Part shown: in pieces, positions 44,190 through 51,911 of the stretch
Position numbering within the stretch: position 1 is the stretch's first letter
How the letters are laid out: each line of letters begins with the position of its first letter
Origin: Burkholderia sp. WSM2230
GTDB taxonomy: Bacteria; Pseudomonadota; Gammaproteobacteria; Burkholderiales; Burkholderiaceae
DNA length: 64,000 nt
Reading direction: 5' to 3'
NCBI RefSeq assembly: GCF_000472445.1
Contig: NZ_AXAJ01000020.1
Location: 39,111 to 103,110 of the forward strand
Made by a program: the position numbers and the translations under genes
The notes under the pieces: generated by a model
Database searches by the model: none
What the model saw: the letters and a program-made list of their open reading frames with translations, nothing else
Told to the model about the DNA's origin: nothing

Positions 44190-46643
44190 ATGACAGCCGT
44201 CGATCTGGAATTCGACCAGCTCAACAGTACCGTCGACGCGCTACGGCGCTCAATTTCAAACCGCATGATGTACGGCGTCGGCAAAGATGCCGTCACTGCG
44301 CATCCACATGACTGGCTGCACGCCGCGGCGCTTGCCGTGCGCGACCGGCTCGTCGCGCGCTGGATGAAAACCACGCGCCTGCAATACGAACAGGACGTCA
44401 AGCGCGTCTACTACCTGTCGATGGAATTCCTGATCGGCCGGACCTTTACGAACGCATTGCTCGCGCTCGGCATTCACGATCAGATGAAGGAAGCGCTCGC
44501 GAGTCTCGGCGTCGACATGGACGCACTGATCGACATCGAGCCCGACGCCGCGCTCGGCAATGGCGGCCTCGGCCGGCTGGCCGCGTGTTTTCTCGACTCG
44601 ATGGCTACGCTCGGCATTCCCGGGTTTGGCTATGGTATCCGCTACGAATACGGCATGTTCCGGCAGGAGATCGTCGACGGCGAGCAGGTCGAGGCGCCGG
44701 ATTACTGGCTGCGCGCGGGCAATCCGTGGGAGTTTCCGCGGCCCGAGATCAAGTACACGGTGCATTTCGGCGGACGCACCGTGCAGCGCGGCGATCAGGT
44801 CGAATGGATCGACACCGAGCATGTGAACGCCACCGCGTACGACACGGTCATTCCGGGCTACGCGACCGACGCGACCAACACGCTGCGCCTGTGGTCCGCG
44901 CGTGCCACCGACGAGCTCGACCTCGGCGCGTTCAACCGCGGCGACTATCGTAACGCCGTGGATACGAAGAACATGTCGGAGAACGTGTCGCGGCTGCTGT
45001 ATCCCGACGACTCCACGCCGGCCGGCCGCGAACTGCGTCTGCGTCAGGAGTACTTCTTTGTTTCAGCGACCATGCAGGATCTTATTCGCCGCTATCAGCG
45101 CACGCACAGCACGTTTGGGCGTTTCTCCGAAAAGGTCGCGGTGCATTTGAACGACACGCACCCGGTGCTGGCCATTCCGGAACTGATGCGTTTGCTCGTC
45201 GACGTGCATCATCTGCCGTGGGACAAGGCATGGAAACACGTCACGCAAATTTTCTCGTACACGAACCACACGCTGATGCCCGAAGCGTTAGAAACGTGGG
45301 ACGTGGAGATGCTGTCGCGGCTCTTGCCGCGGCATCTGGAGATTATCTTCGAGATCAATGCGGGCTTTCTCAAGCATGTGAGCGAGCAGTCGGGCCACGA
45401 CGGCGAGATGATCCGCCGCATTTCGCTCGTCGACGAATATGGGCAGCGGCGCGTGCGCATGGCGTATCTGGCGATTGTCGCGAGCCACAAAGTGAACGGC
45501 GTCTCCAAGCTGCATTCGCAACTCATGACTCGCGACATCTTCGCCGACTTCGCGCGCATCTATCCGGACCGCTTCACCAACGTGACCAACGGCATTACGC
45601 CGCGGCGCTGGCTTTCGCAGGCGAGCCCGTCGCTGTCTTCGCTGATCGATCAGCGGATCGGCACGCACTGGCGCAGCAATCTGTTTGAACTCGAGCAGTT
45701 GCGCGAACTGCGCAGCGACAGCAGTTTCGTCGAGGCATTCCGCCAGGCGAAGCGCAACAACAAGCTGCGGCTCGTGCAGCGGCTCGCGCATCACACCAAG
45801 CTGCATTTCAATCCCGACGCGCTGTTCGACCTGCAGGTGAAGCGCATCCACGAATACAAGCGGCAGTTGCTGAACGTGCTGCATGTGATCGTGCGCTACA
45901 ACCAGATTCGCGCGAACCCTGAGCGCGATTGGGTGCCGCGCGTCGTGATGTTCGCAGGCAAGGCTGCCTCCGCTTACCGGATGGCTAAGACGATCATCAA
46001 GCTGATCGGCGATGTGAGCCAGAAAGTCAATCACGATCCGCTGATCGGCGACCGCCTGAAAGTGGTGTTCGTGCCCAACTACGGCGTGAGCGTGGCCGAG
46101 CTGATCATTCCCGCTGCCGATCTGTCCGAGCAGATTTCGATGGCCGGCACCGAAGCATCCGGCACCGGCAACATGAAGCTTGCGCTCAACGGCGCGTTGA
46201 CCATCGGCACGATGGACGGCGCGAACATTGAAATCTGCGATGCCGTGGGGCGCGAAAATATCTTCATCTTCGGACACACAGCAGATGAAGTCGACAACCT
46301 GCGCGCGACCGGCTACAGGCCGCGGCAAGTGTACGAGGAGAACGCCGAGCTGCGCATGGCGCTCGACCAGATTCGCGGCGGCTACTTCTCGCCAGACGAT
46401 CCGCTGCGCTTCTCGGATATTTTCCACACGCTGGTGGACTGGGGCGATCACTACATGGTACTCGCCGATTTCGCTGCGTTTGCGAAGGCGCAGAATGAAG
46501 TGGACGCGCGTTTCGTCGACAAGCGCGCGTGGGCCGAAAGCGCGATTGAAAATGTGGCGGGCATGGGGCAGTTTTCGTCGGATCGAACCATTGCCGAATA
46601 TGCCCGCGAGATCTGGCGTGTGAATCCGCTCAGCATGAGCTGA
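44190..46643 (+). CDS. glgP: Glycogen/starch/alpha-glucan phosphorylase
   Basis: Cytoplasmic enzyme of 817 residues that releases glucose 1-phosphate from glycogen. The pyridoxal-phosphate lysine is K663 in EASGTGNMKLALNGALTIG, the family signature. VYYLSMEFLIGRTFTNALL, NGGLGRLAACFLDSMATL and VKRIHEYKRQLLN are also typical. I start at 44190, after CCGGAGGC, which gives the normal length; the open frame extends 196 codons further upstream. No other glycogen genes are adjacent. A hairpin lies between it and the convergent lipoprotein gene. Confidence 0.95.
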   Translation: MTAVDLEFDQLNSTVDALRRSISNRMMYGVGKDAVTAHPHDWLHAAALAVRDRLVARWMKTTRLQYEQDVKRVYYLSMEFLIGRTFTNALLALGIHDQMKEALASLGVDMDALIDIEPDAALGNGGLGRLAACFLDSMATLGIPGFGYGIRYEYGMFRQEIVDGEQVEAPDYWLRAGNPWEFPRPEIKYTVHFGGRTVQRGDQVEWIDTEHVNATAYDTVIPGYATDATNTLRLWSARATDELDLGAFNRGDYRNAVDTKNMSENVSRLLYPDDSTPAGRELRLRQEYFFVSATMQDLIRRYQRTHSTFGRFSEKVAVHLNDTHPVLAIPELMRLLVDVHHLPWDKAWKHVTQIFSYTNHTLMPEALETWDVEMLSRLLPRHLEIIFEINAGFLKHVSEQSGHDGEMIRRISLVDEYGQRRVRMAYLAIVASHKVNGVSKLHSQLMTRDIFADFARIYPDRFTNVTNGITPRRWLSQASPSLSSLIDQRIGTHWRSNLFELEQLRELRSDSSFVEAFRQAKRNNKLRLVQRLAHHTKLHFNPDALFDLQVKRIHEYKRQLLNVLHVIVRYNQIRANPERDWVPRVVMFAGKAASAYRMAKTIIKLIGDVSQKVNHDPLIGDRLKVVFVPNYGVSVAELIIPAADLSEQISMAGTEASGTGNMKLALNGALTIGTMDGANIEICDAVGRENIFIFGHTADEVDNLRATGYRPRQVYEENAELRMALDQIRGGYFSPDDPLRFSDIFHTLVDWGDHYMVLADFAAFAKAQNEVDARFVDKRAWAESAIENVAGMGQFSSDRTIAEYAREIWRVNPLSMS

Positions 46644-46710
46644 GCGTTTTGCGTTGTGCTGCCGTGCACGCGACGTAGTGTGGTTGTCGCGTGCCGTCCG
46701 CCGGAGACGA

Positions 46711-46738
46711 GCCGTGCGTCTTGCCATTGACGCACGGC
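46711..46738. terminator. Stem-loop between convergent glgP and lipoprotein genes
   Basis: A perfect 10-bp stem GCCGTGCGTC/GACGCACGGC with an 8-nt loop is followed by CTCTTCATTT on the plus strand. It lies 67 bp after the glgP stop and 21 bp from the stop of the opposite gene and may serve both. Confidence 0.65.
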
Positions 46739-46759
46739 CTCTTCATTTGATGCGTGCGC

Positions 46760-47857
46760 TTACGGCATGAGTTTCTCGGCGGCGCGGCTTGCATGAAGGC
46801 CCAACTGCGCGCGCGGGAAGTCGAACAGCACGTCGATATTCTGCATGCCCATCAGACCGATCACGATGCGGTTCGCGCCCGGCTTGGCCTTGACGATGGT
46901 GACCTGCGCGTCGTCGTAGCGGTGCACCCAGTTGCCCGAGCCGATGGCTGCGTTGTAGTTGCCCTGCACGAGGACTTTGCCGACGCTGTCGTCGCCAGTC
47001 CAGTTGGGCGCCGTGTCGGTTTCTATGCGGATCATGCCGGTGGTCGCGGTCGCAAACACCAGGGGCGCGCAGAACGTCATCTTGTCGCCCACATTGATAC
47101 AGCCGCGCGGCCATTGCACCGTGCCGTCTTGCGCGACGGTCATCGGCACCATCGTGTAATCCTTGGTGATGGCGCTCGACGGGCTCAGCAGCAGATACGG
47201 CTTGTCGAAGCTCGCGTGCACCACATAGCGTTCGCCGATATGGCCGGCGAGTGCGCGCAGCGGCTGTGTGCAGCAGGTGTCGTCGGGTTGCGCGGCGCCG
47301 ACGCCGAAGAGACCCGAGAACGCCCAGCCGAATTCGCCGGTGTAGCCGTCTATCGCGACGCAACGTTTCGACGTGGGTTGGCAGGTTACGGTGTCCACGG
47401 CCTGAGCGTCGATCGGCACGGGCTTCGATCCGGCAACGCTCATCGCCAATTTGACGGACGCGCCCGAAACCTGCGCGCCGTTCGCGAGCAGTAGCGTGCT
47501 CGACAGTGCCGCGCTCGCGTAGCTCGAACCTGGCAGCACCGACTTCAAAACGCGCACGCCTTGCGTGCCGGTATCGAGCGCGACGTAGACCGGCTTGCCG
47601 TCGAGCTCGACCGGCAGGCCGAGACGCGCGTGGTCTTCATCGGCACGTTCGACGTGTAGCGGAATCACCACGCCGTCCTTGCCGCCGTTGATGAGCGAAA
47701 CGCTCGGGGCCGGCGGCGTGGGCGTCGGGAAAGTGACCGAGCAGCCGCTCAGCGCAGTGAGCGCGCCGCCCGCGACGAGTGCGACGGCGGTGACACGACG
47801 CCAATGAAAATGCAAATGCCGGCGGACGGCATAACCAGTGACAGTAAGCAGGGACAT
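46760..47857 (-). CDS. DUF3443-like lipoprotein with retropepsin-like DTG motif
   Basis: Exported lipoprotein of about 365 residues. The N-terminal segment after a basic stretch ends in the lipobox LTALSGC. The mature part has a YVALDTGTQGVRVL motif near residue 95, like the catalytic DTG of retropepsin-type aspartic proteases. It shows cysteine pairs such as VTCQPTSKRC and TCCTQP and a second glycine-rich region in IAIDGYTGEFGW. It resembles DUF3443 proteins of Burkholderia, a family assignment made from memory. Whether it is a protease is unknown. ATG at 47857 is preferred to a TTG 15 bases upstream. Confidence 0.72.
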   Translation of the reverse strand: MSLLTVTGYAVRRHLHFHWRRVTAVALVAGGALTALSGCSVTFPTPTPPAPSVSLINGGKDGVVIPLHVERADEDHARLGLPVELDGKPVYVALDTGTQGVRVLKSVLPGSSYASAALSSTLLLANGAQVSGASVKLAMSVAGSKPVPIDAQAVDTVTCQPTSKRCVAIDGYTGEFGWAFSGLFGVGAAQPDDTCCTQPLRALAGHIGERYVVHASFDKPYLLLSPSSAITKDYTMVPMTVAQDGTVQWPRGCINVGDKMTFCAPLVFATATTGMIRIETDTAPNWTGDDSVGKVLVQGNYNAAIGSGNWVHRYDDAQVTIVKAKPGANRIVIGLMGMQNIDVLFDFPRAQLGLHASRAAEKLMP

Positions 47858-48100
47858 GAGGCACGCTCGCAAAAAGGCCGTCCCTTGCGAAGGCGATGCA
47901 TGCGGCTGCTATGCGAAGAAATGCGACGCATCGCGAGGCCTGCGAAAGGGAACGCGCGATAACAGGAGCGGCGACTCTAACTGCGCGCCGGGGCGCACTT
48001 GCAAAGATGTGTGAAGGGCTGACTTGCGGCGACGGTGGCGCGGGGGATTTGCGTTGAGGGCGGCACGGGTGCCGGTATGTGCCCGGCACAGTTAGATGAA

Positions 48101-48126
48101 GATGAGCCCGCTCGCGCGGGCTCATC
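48101..48126 (-). terminator. Rho-independent-like terminator after the small membrane protein gene
   Basis: A perfect 11-bp stem GATGAGCCCGC/GCGGGCTCATC with a TCGC tetraloop lies 10 bp past the stop at 48136. On the minus strand it is followed by TTCATCTAAC, a weak T tract. It also separates the upstream gene from the lipoprotein gene at 46760-47857. Confidence 0.75.
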
Positions 48127-48135
48127 CTCGCTTAC

Positions 48136-48531
48136 CTAGACTTTCTGCGCCGGCGACGCGGCAGCGGCCTTGGCTTCGTTCACGGCCGCGCCGACGCGCT
48201 CGACGAATTCGCGGTCGACGCTCGACAGCGCCTCGCGTTCGCCGTTGGCGGTTTGCACCATCAGACGGTGCGTGATGTCCTGCGTGGCCCACGTGAGCCA
48301 GCCGACGACTACGAGCATGACGCCGCACACGAGACCCACAGGGGCGCTGAGCACGCCGCCGACAATGGCGCCGACGAGACCCGCCAGCGAGATCGTGATT
48401 GGCAATACCTTGTTCTTCTGCACCGTGACGACCTGAACGCCGACGATATCGCGCAGCGGAAAGACCTGACCGGCGGATGAAAGCGCATTGCGGGTGACCG
48501 ACACGCCGCGATCGTTGAAAGGGGTTTCCAT
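48136..48531 (-). CDS. Small two-helix membrane protein (DUF6232-like)
   Basis: Protein of about 131 residues. A beta-rich N-terminal segment (FNDRGVSVTRNALSSAGQVF, then LRDIVGVQVV) is followed by two membrane helices (about 58-100) and a charged helical tail. The arrangement matches the small DUF6232-type proteins in which a short PH-like strand region precedes two helices; this assignment is tentative. The frame is open to 48615, and the ATG at 48531 has no strong ribosome site. Function unknown. Confidence 0.7.
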   Translation of the reverse strand: METPFNDRGVSVTRNALSSAGQVFPLRDIVGVQVVTVQKNKVLPITISLAGLVGAIVGGVLSAPVGLVCGVMLVVVGWLTWATQDITHRLMVQTANGEREALSSVDREFVERVGAAVNEAKAAAASPAQKV

Positions 48532-49052
48532 CGAATCGAATGCAAGCTGTTGCAAAGGGCGCAGCGTAGCAGACTTCCAATTCCTGAAGTTACGGACTTT
48601 TTCATCCGCTCTCACGCCCGTGCTCCGTGGGGCAGCCGCTCGATCGAAATCTTCCTTGTAAAGTGAGTTCGCGGAAATGTCGCGATGCTGCCAGCAGCCG
48701 TCGTCATGCCGAAAGAAAAAGATCGCGTGCGAGGGCGTGGAACGTCACGTCGTTGGCAAGCCGCGGAGAACCGCCGCATATGAGCGGGCACGAGATCCTG
48801 GCGGTCGCGGACTGCTGCAACGCGGAATTACGAAGCCCGCTCCCGGGGAATTCTGAGGTCTGTCGTTCGAGTTACACTTATCGGACGTCCATCACGCACC
48901 CCCGCAGAGCCAGCGGCCGCTGCCGCGCTGTTACCCAACGGATCTTTCGGTGCGACGCGGAACGTGCGGCACAGTAGCCTCCTCCGACAGAGGAGGGGCC
49001 CGCAGGCGGCAAGGCCCGCGGCAAAGCGCGGATATTCGACAAGAGGTAATGA
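48532..49052. other. Intergenic region upstream of the GntR regulator
   Basis: A 521-bp gap between divergent genes without a supported reading frame. A perfect hairpin CCTCCTC/GAGGAGG with a 5-nt loop (48978-48996) lies about 55 bp before the gntR start and would form part of its leader or operator. No copy of the inverted repeat seen before oxc was found here by eye. Confidence 0.45.
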
Positions 49053-49772
49053 GTGCCGTCAGAACTGGAAACCGGACCGGCGACTTTGCCGTTGACGCGG
49101 TCGTTGCAGCCTATCGGCGCCAGCGGGAGCCTGCGCGATCAGGCGTACGCAGCGCTCCGCCAGGCCATTGCGGACACCGACATCTATCAGACGCGCGAAG
49201 ACGTCCGCCTCGACGAGCGCTTGCTGAGCGAAACGCTAGGCGTCAGTCGCACGCCCATCCGCGAAGCGATGACGCTGCTGGAACAGGAAGGCTTCCTGCG
49301 CACGGTGCCTCGCCGCGGCATCTATGTCGTGCGAAAGACCAAGCGCGAAATCGTCGAAATGATCCAGATGTGGGCCGCGCTGGAAAGCATGGCCGCGCGC
49401 CTGGCGACGCTGCATGCAACCGACGAGGAAATTGCGCGATTGCGTCATTTGTTCGACAAGTTCCGCAACGCCACGCCGGCGGACCACATTGCCGAATACT
49501 CAGACGCGAATATCGCGTTTCATCAGGCGATCGTCGAACTGTCCAAATCGCGGACCATCCTTGACACCATCAAAAATATCTTTATCCACGTGCGTGCAAT
49601 TCGTCGAATGACGATTTCGCAGCGCGATCGGGCGGGACACTCGATCGTTGACCACTTGCGCATCGTTGAGGCGCTGGAGCGACGCGATGCTGACTTGGCC
49701 GAGCGCCTCGTGCGAGAACATTCGCTTGACCTTGCAGCGTTCGTGGAGGCCAACTGCGATTTTTTGGACTAA
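49053..49772 (+). CDS. GntR-family transcriptional regulator (FCD/FadR subfamily)
   Basis: Regulator of 239 residues with an N-terminal winged helix-turn-helix (RDQAYAALRQAIADTD, ERLLSETLGVSRTPIREAMT, residues about 28-92). The helical FCD effector domain spans about 100-230; Asp and His residues in YSDANIAFH and the later HSIVDHLRIVEAL would bind a metal and a carboxylate ligand. The start is the GTG at 49053, six bases after AAGAGG. It converges with the LysR gene. FCD regulators often sense organic acids, and this one lies next to oxc, so it may respond to oxalate, oxalyl-CoA or formate. This is inference. Confidence 0.9.
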   Translation: MPSELETGPATLPLTRSLQPIGASGSLRDQAYAALRQAIADTDIYQTREDVRLDERLLSETLGVSRTPIREAMTLLEQEGFLRTVPRRGIYVVRKTKREIVEMIQMWAALESMAARLATLHATDEEIARLRHLFDKFRNATPADHIAEYSDANIAFHQAIVELSKSRTILDTIKNIFIHVRAIRRMTISQRDRAGHSIVDHLRIVEALERRDADLAERLVREHSLDLAAFVEANCDFLD

Positions 49773-49840
49773 CACTTTCCGAGGAACGGGCAGCCAACCG
49801 ATGCTCTCGTCGCTGCCGTCGTTGCAGCGTGCGCCATGTC

Positions 49841-50800
49841 CTAATCGAGGGGCTGTTTGTCATGTGCGGTCAATTCGTTGACGAGCGTAATGCTTTCAAT
49901 GAGGTCCGCGCCTTTTTCCATCAGGAAGCGCTTGAACGCAAGCGCAACGGGTGGCAGACGTTTATTTTTCCGGTGCACGACATACCAGTTGAACATCACC
50001 GGAAAGCCTTGGACGTCAAGCACTACCAGGTTGCCTACCTGTAGCTCGAGACTGATCGTATGCGCTGACAGGAACGCGATGCCCATGCCGGCAATCACCG
50101 CCTGCTTGATCGTCTCCGTGCTTGTGACTTCCATTGCTATCCTCAGATTGGCGATGCGTCCGCCAAAACCTTCTTCCATCGAATTCCATGTATCGGAGCC
50201 GCGCTCGCGAGCGATGAAAGCCTCGCCGGCCAACTGACTCATCGTGACGTTGCGCTTGCGCGCGAGTGGATGCGAGGGCGCCGCGACGATCACATAGGGG
50301 TGCGGCGCAAACGGTTCGTTGATTGTGTCCATCTCCTGCGGCGGGCGGACCATCACCGCGAGGTCAGTCTGATTGATCGCGAGTTGATGCAGCAGTTGAT
50401 CGCGATTGTGTACCGCAAGATTGAGGACCACATCCGTGTAGCGGCGCGTGAATTCGGCGAGCACCCGCGGAAAGAAGTAGTCCCCTGCGCTGATTACGGC
50501 GACATTGAGCTTGCCACCGGAGACGCCTTTCAGCTGACCCATCGCCTGGTCTACCTCGTGGAACTGCTGAATGATTGCGCGGCTGAAGCTAAGCATCTCG
50601 TGGCCGGCGGGTGTCAGATAGATCTTCTTGCCCAGTTGCTCGAAGAGCCGCAACCCCGCGTGCTCCTCAAGCAGCCGCACCTGAGTGGAGACAGCTGGCT
50701 GAGTCAGATGAAGTTCTTCCGCTGCACGTGAAAAGCTCAAGCGGCGGGCCACCGTCTCAAAGACCTTCAACTGCCGAAGTGTCGCGTTTCTGATGGTCAT
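49841..50800 (-). CDS. LysR-family transcriptional regulator, CbbR-like (paralogue of the gene at 1-698)
   Basis: LysR-type regulator of 319 residues: helix-turn-helix at about 4-65 (RQLKVFETVARRLSFSRAAE), effector domain about 90-300. It is a close paralogue of the truncated gene at the window start: most residues agree over the shared 232, and even the first 40 bp upstream of both start codons align. CbbR-like proteins respond to metabolites such as NADPH or phosphoenolpyruvate. This gene lies between the GntR gene and oxc, the other beside oxlT, so the pair may divide control of oxalate uptake and breakdown. TTAGCGAAT at 50811-50819 in its promoter matches half-sites near fdsG and the PanE-like gene. 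Confidence 0.92.
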   Translation of the reverse strand: MTIRNATLRQLKVFETVARRLSFSRAAEELHLTQPAVSTQVRLLEEHAGLRLFEQLGKKIYLTPAGHEMLSFSRAIIQQFHEVDQAMGQLKGVSGGKLNVAVISAGDYFFPRVLAEFTRRYTDVVLNLAVHNRDQLLHQLAINQTDLAVMVRPPQEMDTINEPFAPHPYVIVAAPSHPLARKRNVTMSQLAGEAFIARERGSDTWNSMEEGFGGRIANLRIAMEVTSTETIKQAVIAGMGIAFLSAHTISLELQVGNLVVLDVQGFPVMFNWYVVHRKNKRLPPVALAFKRFLMEKGADLIESITLVNELTAHDKQPLD

Positions 50801-51283
50801 GCCCGACGTCTTAGCGAATGTGGATCAATATGGTAATGGACTTATCGAGGACTTTGCGATCCGTCTTGCGCGGATTCGGCTACCGGATGACCCTTCGTTG
50901 CTTTTGTCGGCGAACGCCCGCTTGCGCGACGGACCGCATCGCGTGCAGTCACTGAATGGCATGCCGCCGATGAATTGCAGTCGCAGTGCTGGGAGCCACG
51001 TAATGCTGACCGTGCTTTCAAAACGCGTTGCGCCGGCCGGGGCCGTAAGTAGGAACTGCTCCGCATTTGCCTTGCAGTCCGGATAGCCGAACTTGGGCTG
51101 TGTCGTCGGCATGCTGCCGGTCGACTCTTTGACTGCTTCGCTTTGTGCGAACGTCTCCTATTGCTACGGCAGCCCGCAGTTGGTGCTGGAGACGCGCGCG
51201 CGCCACAGCCGGGCGGTAGTCTGCCCGGACGCTGGCGCATAGTGGACTCATCTTCAGTTGCCGGGGCCTTCACCAGTCCGCCG
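50801..51283. other. Intergenic region upstream of LysR, no recognised gene
   Basis: A 483-bp stretch between the LysR start and the 109-residue gene. Open frames exist on both strands (for example 50842-51297 minus and 50793-51086 plus), but their translations are Arg/Ser-rich, lack ribosome sites and match nothing I know. In the paralogous locus at position 699 this side of the regulator faces oxlT, so decayed remains of a divergent gene are possible, though I see no OxlT-like motif. Confidence 0.45.
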
Positions 51284-51613
51284 CTACGCTTGCGCAAGAT
51301 CGGTCGCTCGATACACCTCCTGAATTACTTCTTTTGCCGCGAAATATCTGGCGGTATGCGCGTTCTTTCTGTCAAGAATGGCTCGACTCAAGAATTCCGC
51401 GCTATAGGCATTCAGCAAATGGGAGTGGTTAGCCCTGATGTAGGCGGCGACGCGCTCCGCTTCGTCGTCAATCGCTGAAAGCGATGCAAGGACATGCGCG
51501 TCCCAACGAAAACGCAGGCCGAGGTCGGAGAAAGCCATGTTGTACGCACACAGCTGCACGCGCACTGCGTCGTCGCCTTCGGGTCGGGAAGTCTCCATTA
51601 GTCGGTGGCGCAT
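51284..51613 (-). CDS. Hypothetical protein, 109 residues, in the oxalate cluster
   Basis: Soluble helical protein of 109 residues with no recognised domain. The start at 51613 is well supported by AAGGAG six bases upstream. Features include LCAYNMAFSDLGLRFRWDAH, IDDEAERVAAYIRANHSHLL and a C-terminal FAAKEVIQEVYRATD, arranged like a four-helix bundle. Its promoter carries the 13-bp element shared with oxlT, the PanE-like gene and fdsG only about 60 bp upstream, and it diverges from oxc. This strongly suggests a role in the oxalate/formate regulon, although its activity is unknown. Confidence 0.72.
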   Translation of the reverse strand: MRHRLMETSRPEGDDAVRVQLCAYNMAFSDLGLRFRWDAHVLASLSAIDDEAERVAAYIRANHSHLLNAYSAEFLSRAILDRKNAHTARYFAAKEVIQEVYRATDLAQA

Positions 51614-51671
51614 TGTCTTCTCCTTCGGTCGGACGTGTCGAACAAACAATACGAGTCACCATCGATAGACG

Positions 51672-51684
51672 ATAGTTAAAGTTT
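51672..51684 (-). promoter_or_regulatory. AAACTTTAAYTWT element, site C (upstream of the 109-residue gene)
   Basis: On the minus strand the sequence is AAACTTTAACTAT, identical to site B over all 13 bases. It lies 59 bp before the start at 51613 and about 230 bp upstream of oxc on the other strand, so it could act on both. Confidence 0.55.
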
Positions 51685-51851
51685 TTTCGACAAACCATAA
51701 CCATCAGCTAATGGAGGGGCCAGGCGGCGCGCTCAACGTGCGAAAGCACGTTGGCCGAGGCGGCCAAGGAGTCGATCGCCCATCGCATCGCCCCAGAAAC
51801 ATGGGTCCCGCACGGCAGACGACGCGAGCTCAAAAAAAGCTATGTAAAATA

Positions 51852-51886
51852 TTGTGTGTGATATATTGTATATCAACGTCACACAA
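51852..51886 (+). promoter_or_regulatory. Nested inverted repeat in the oxc promoter, candidate GntR operator
   Basis: The inner palindrome TGATATA-TTG-TATATCA (51859-51875) is flanked by outer arms TTGTGTG (51852-51858) and CACACAA (51880-51886). The AT-rich palindrome with a short centre is typical of FCD/GntR operators, and a GntR gene lies 2 kb away. It is 26-60 bp before the oxc start codon and overlaps the expected promoter and leader, which would suit repression. The binding protein is inferred. Confidence 0.6.
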
Positions 51887-51911
51887 CGCCCCGCGCGGGA
51901 GGAGAAATGTC

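Noticed and set aside
699..50800. The interval between the two LysR copies as a mobile island
   Set aside because: No integrase, transposase, tRNA target or short terminal repeats are seen, and it holds housekeeping genes (gnd, xthA, glgP) with ordinary codon use. Only the paralogous LysR genes flank it.
50842..51297. 151-residue minus-strand frame between LysR and the 109-residue gene
   Set aside because: It overlaps the start of the better-supported neighbour, is Arg/Ser-rich, lacks a ribosome site and matches no family that I know.
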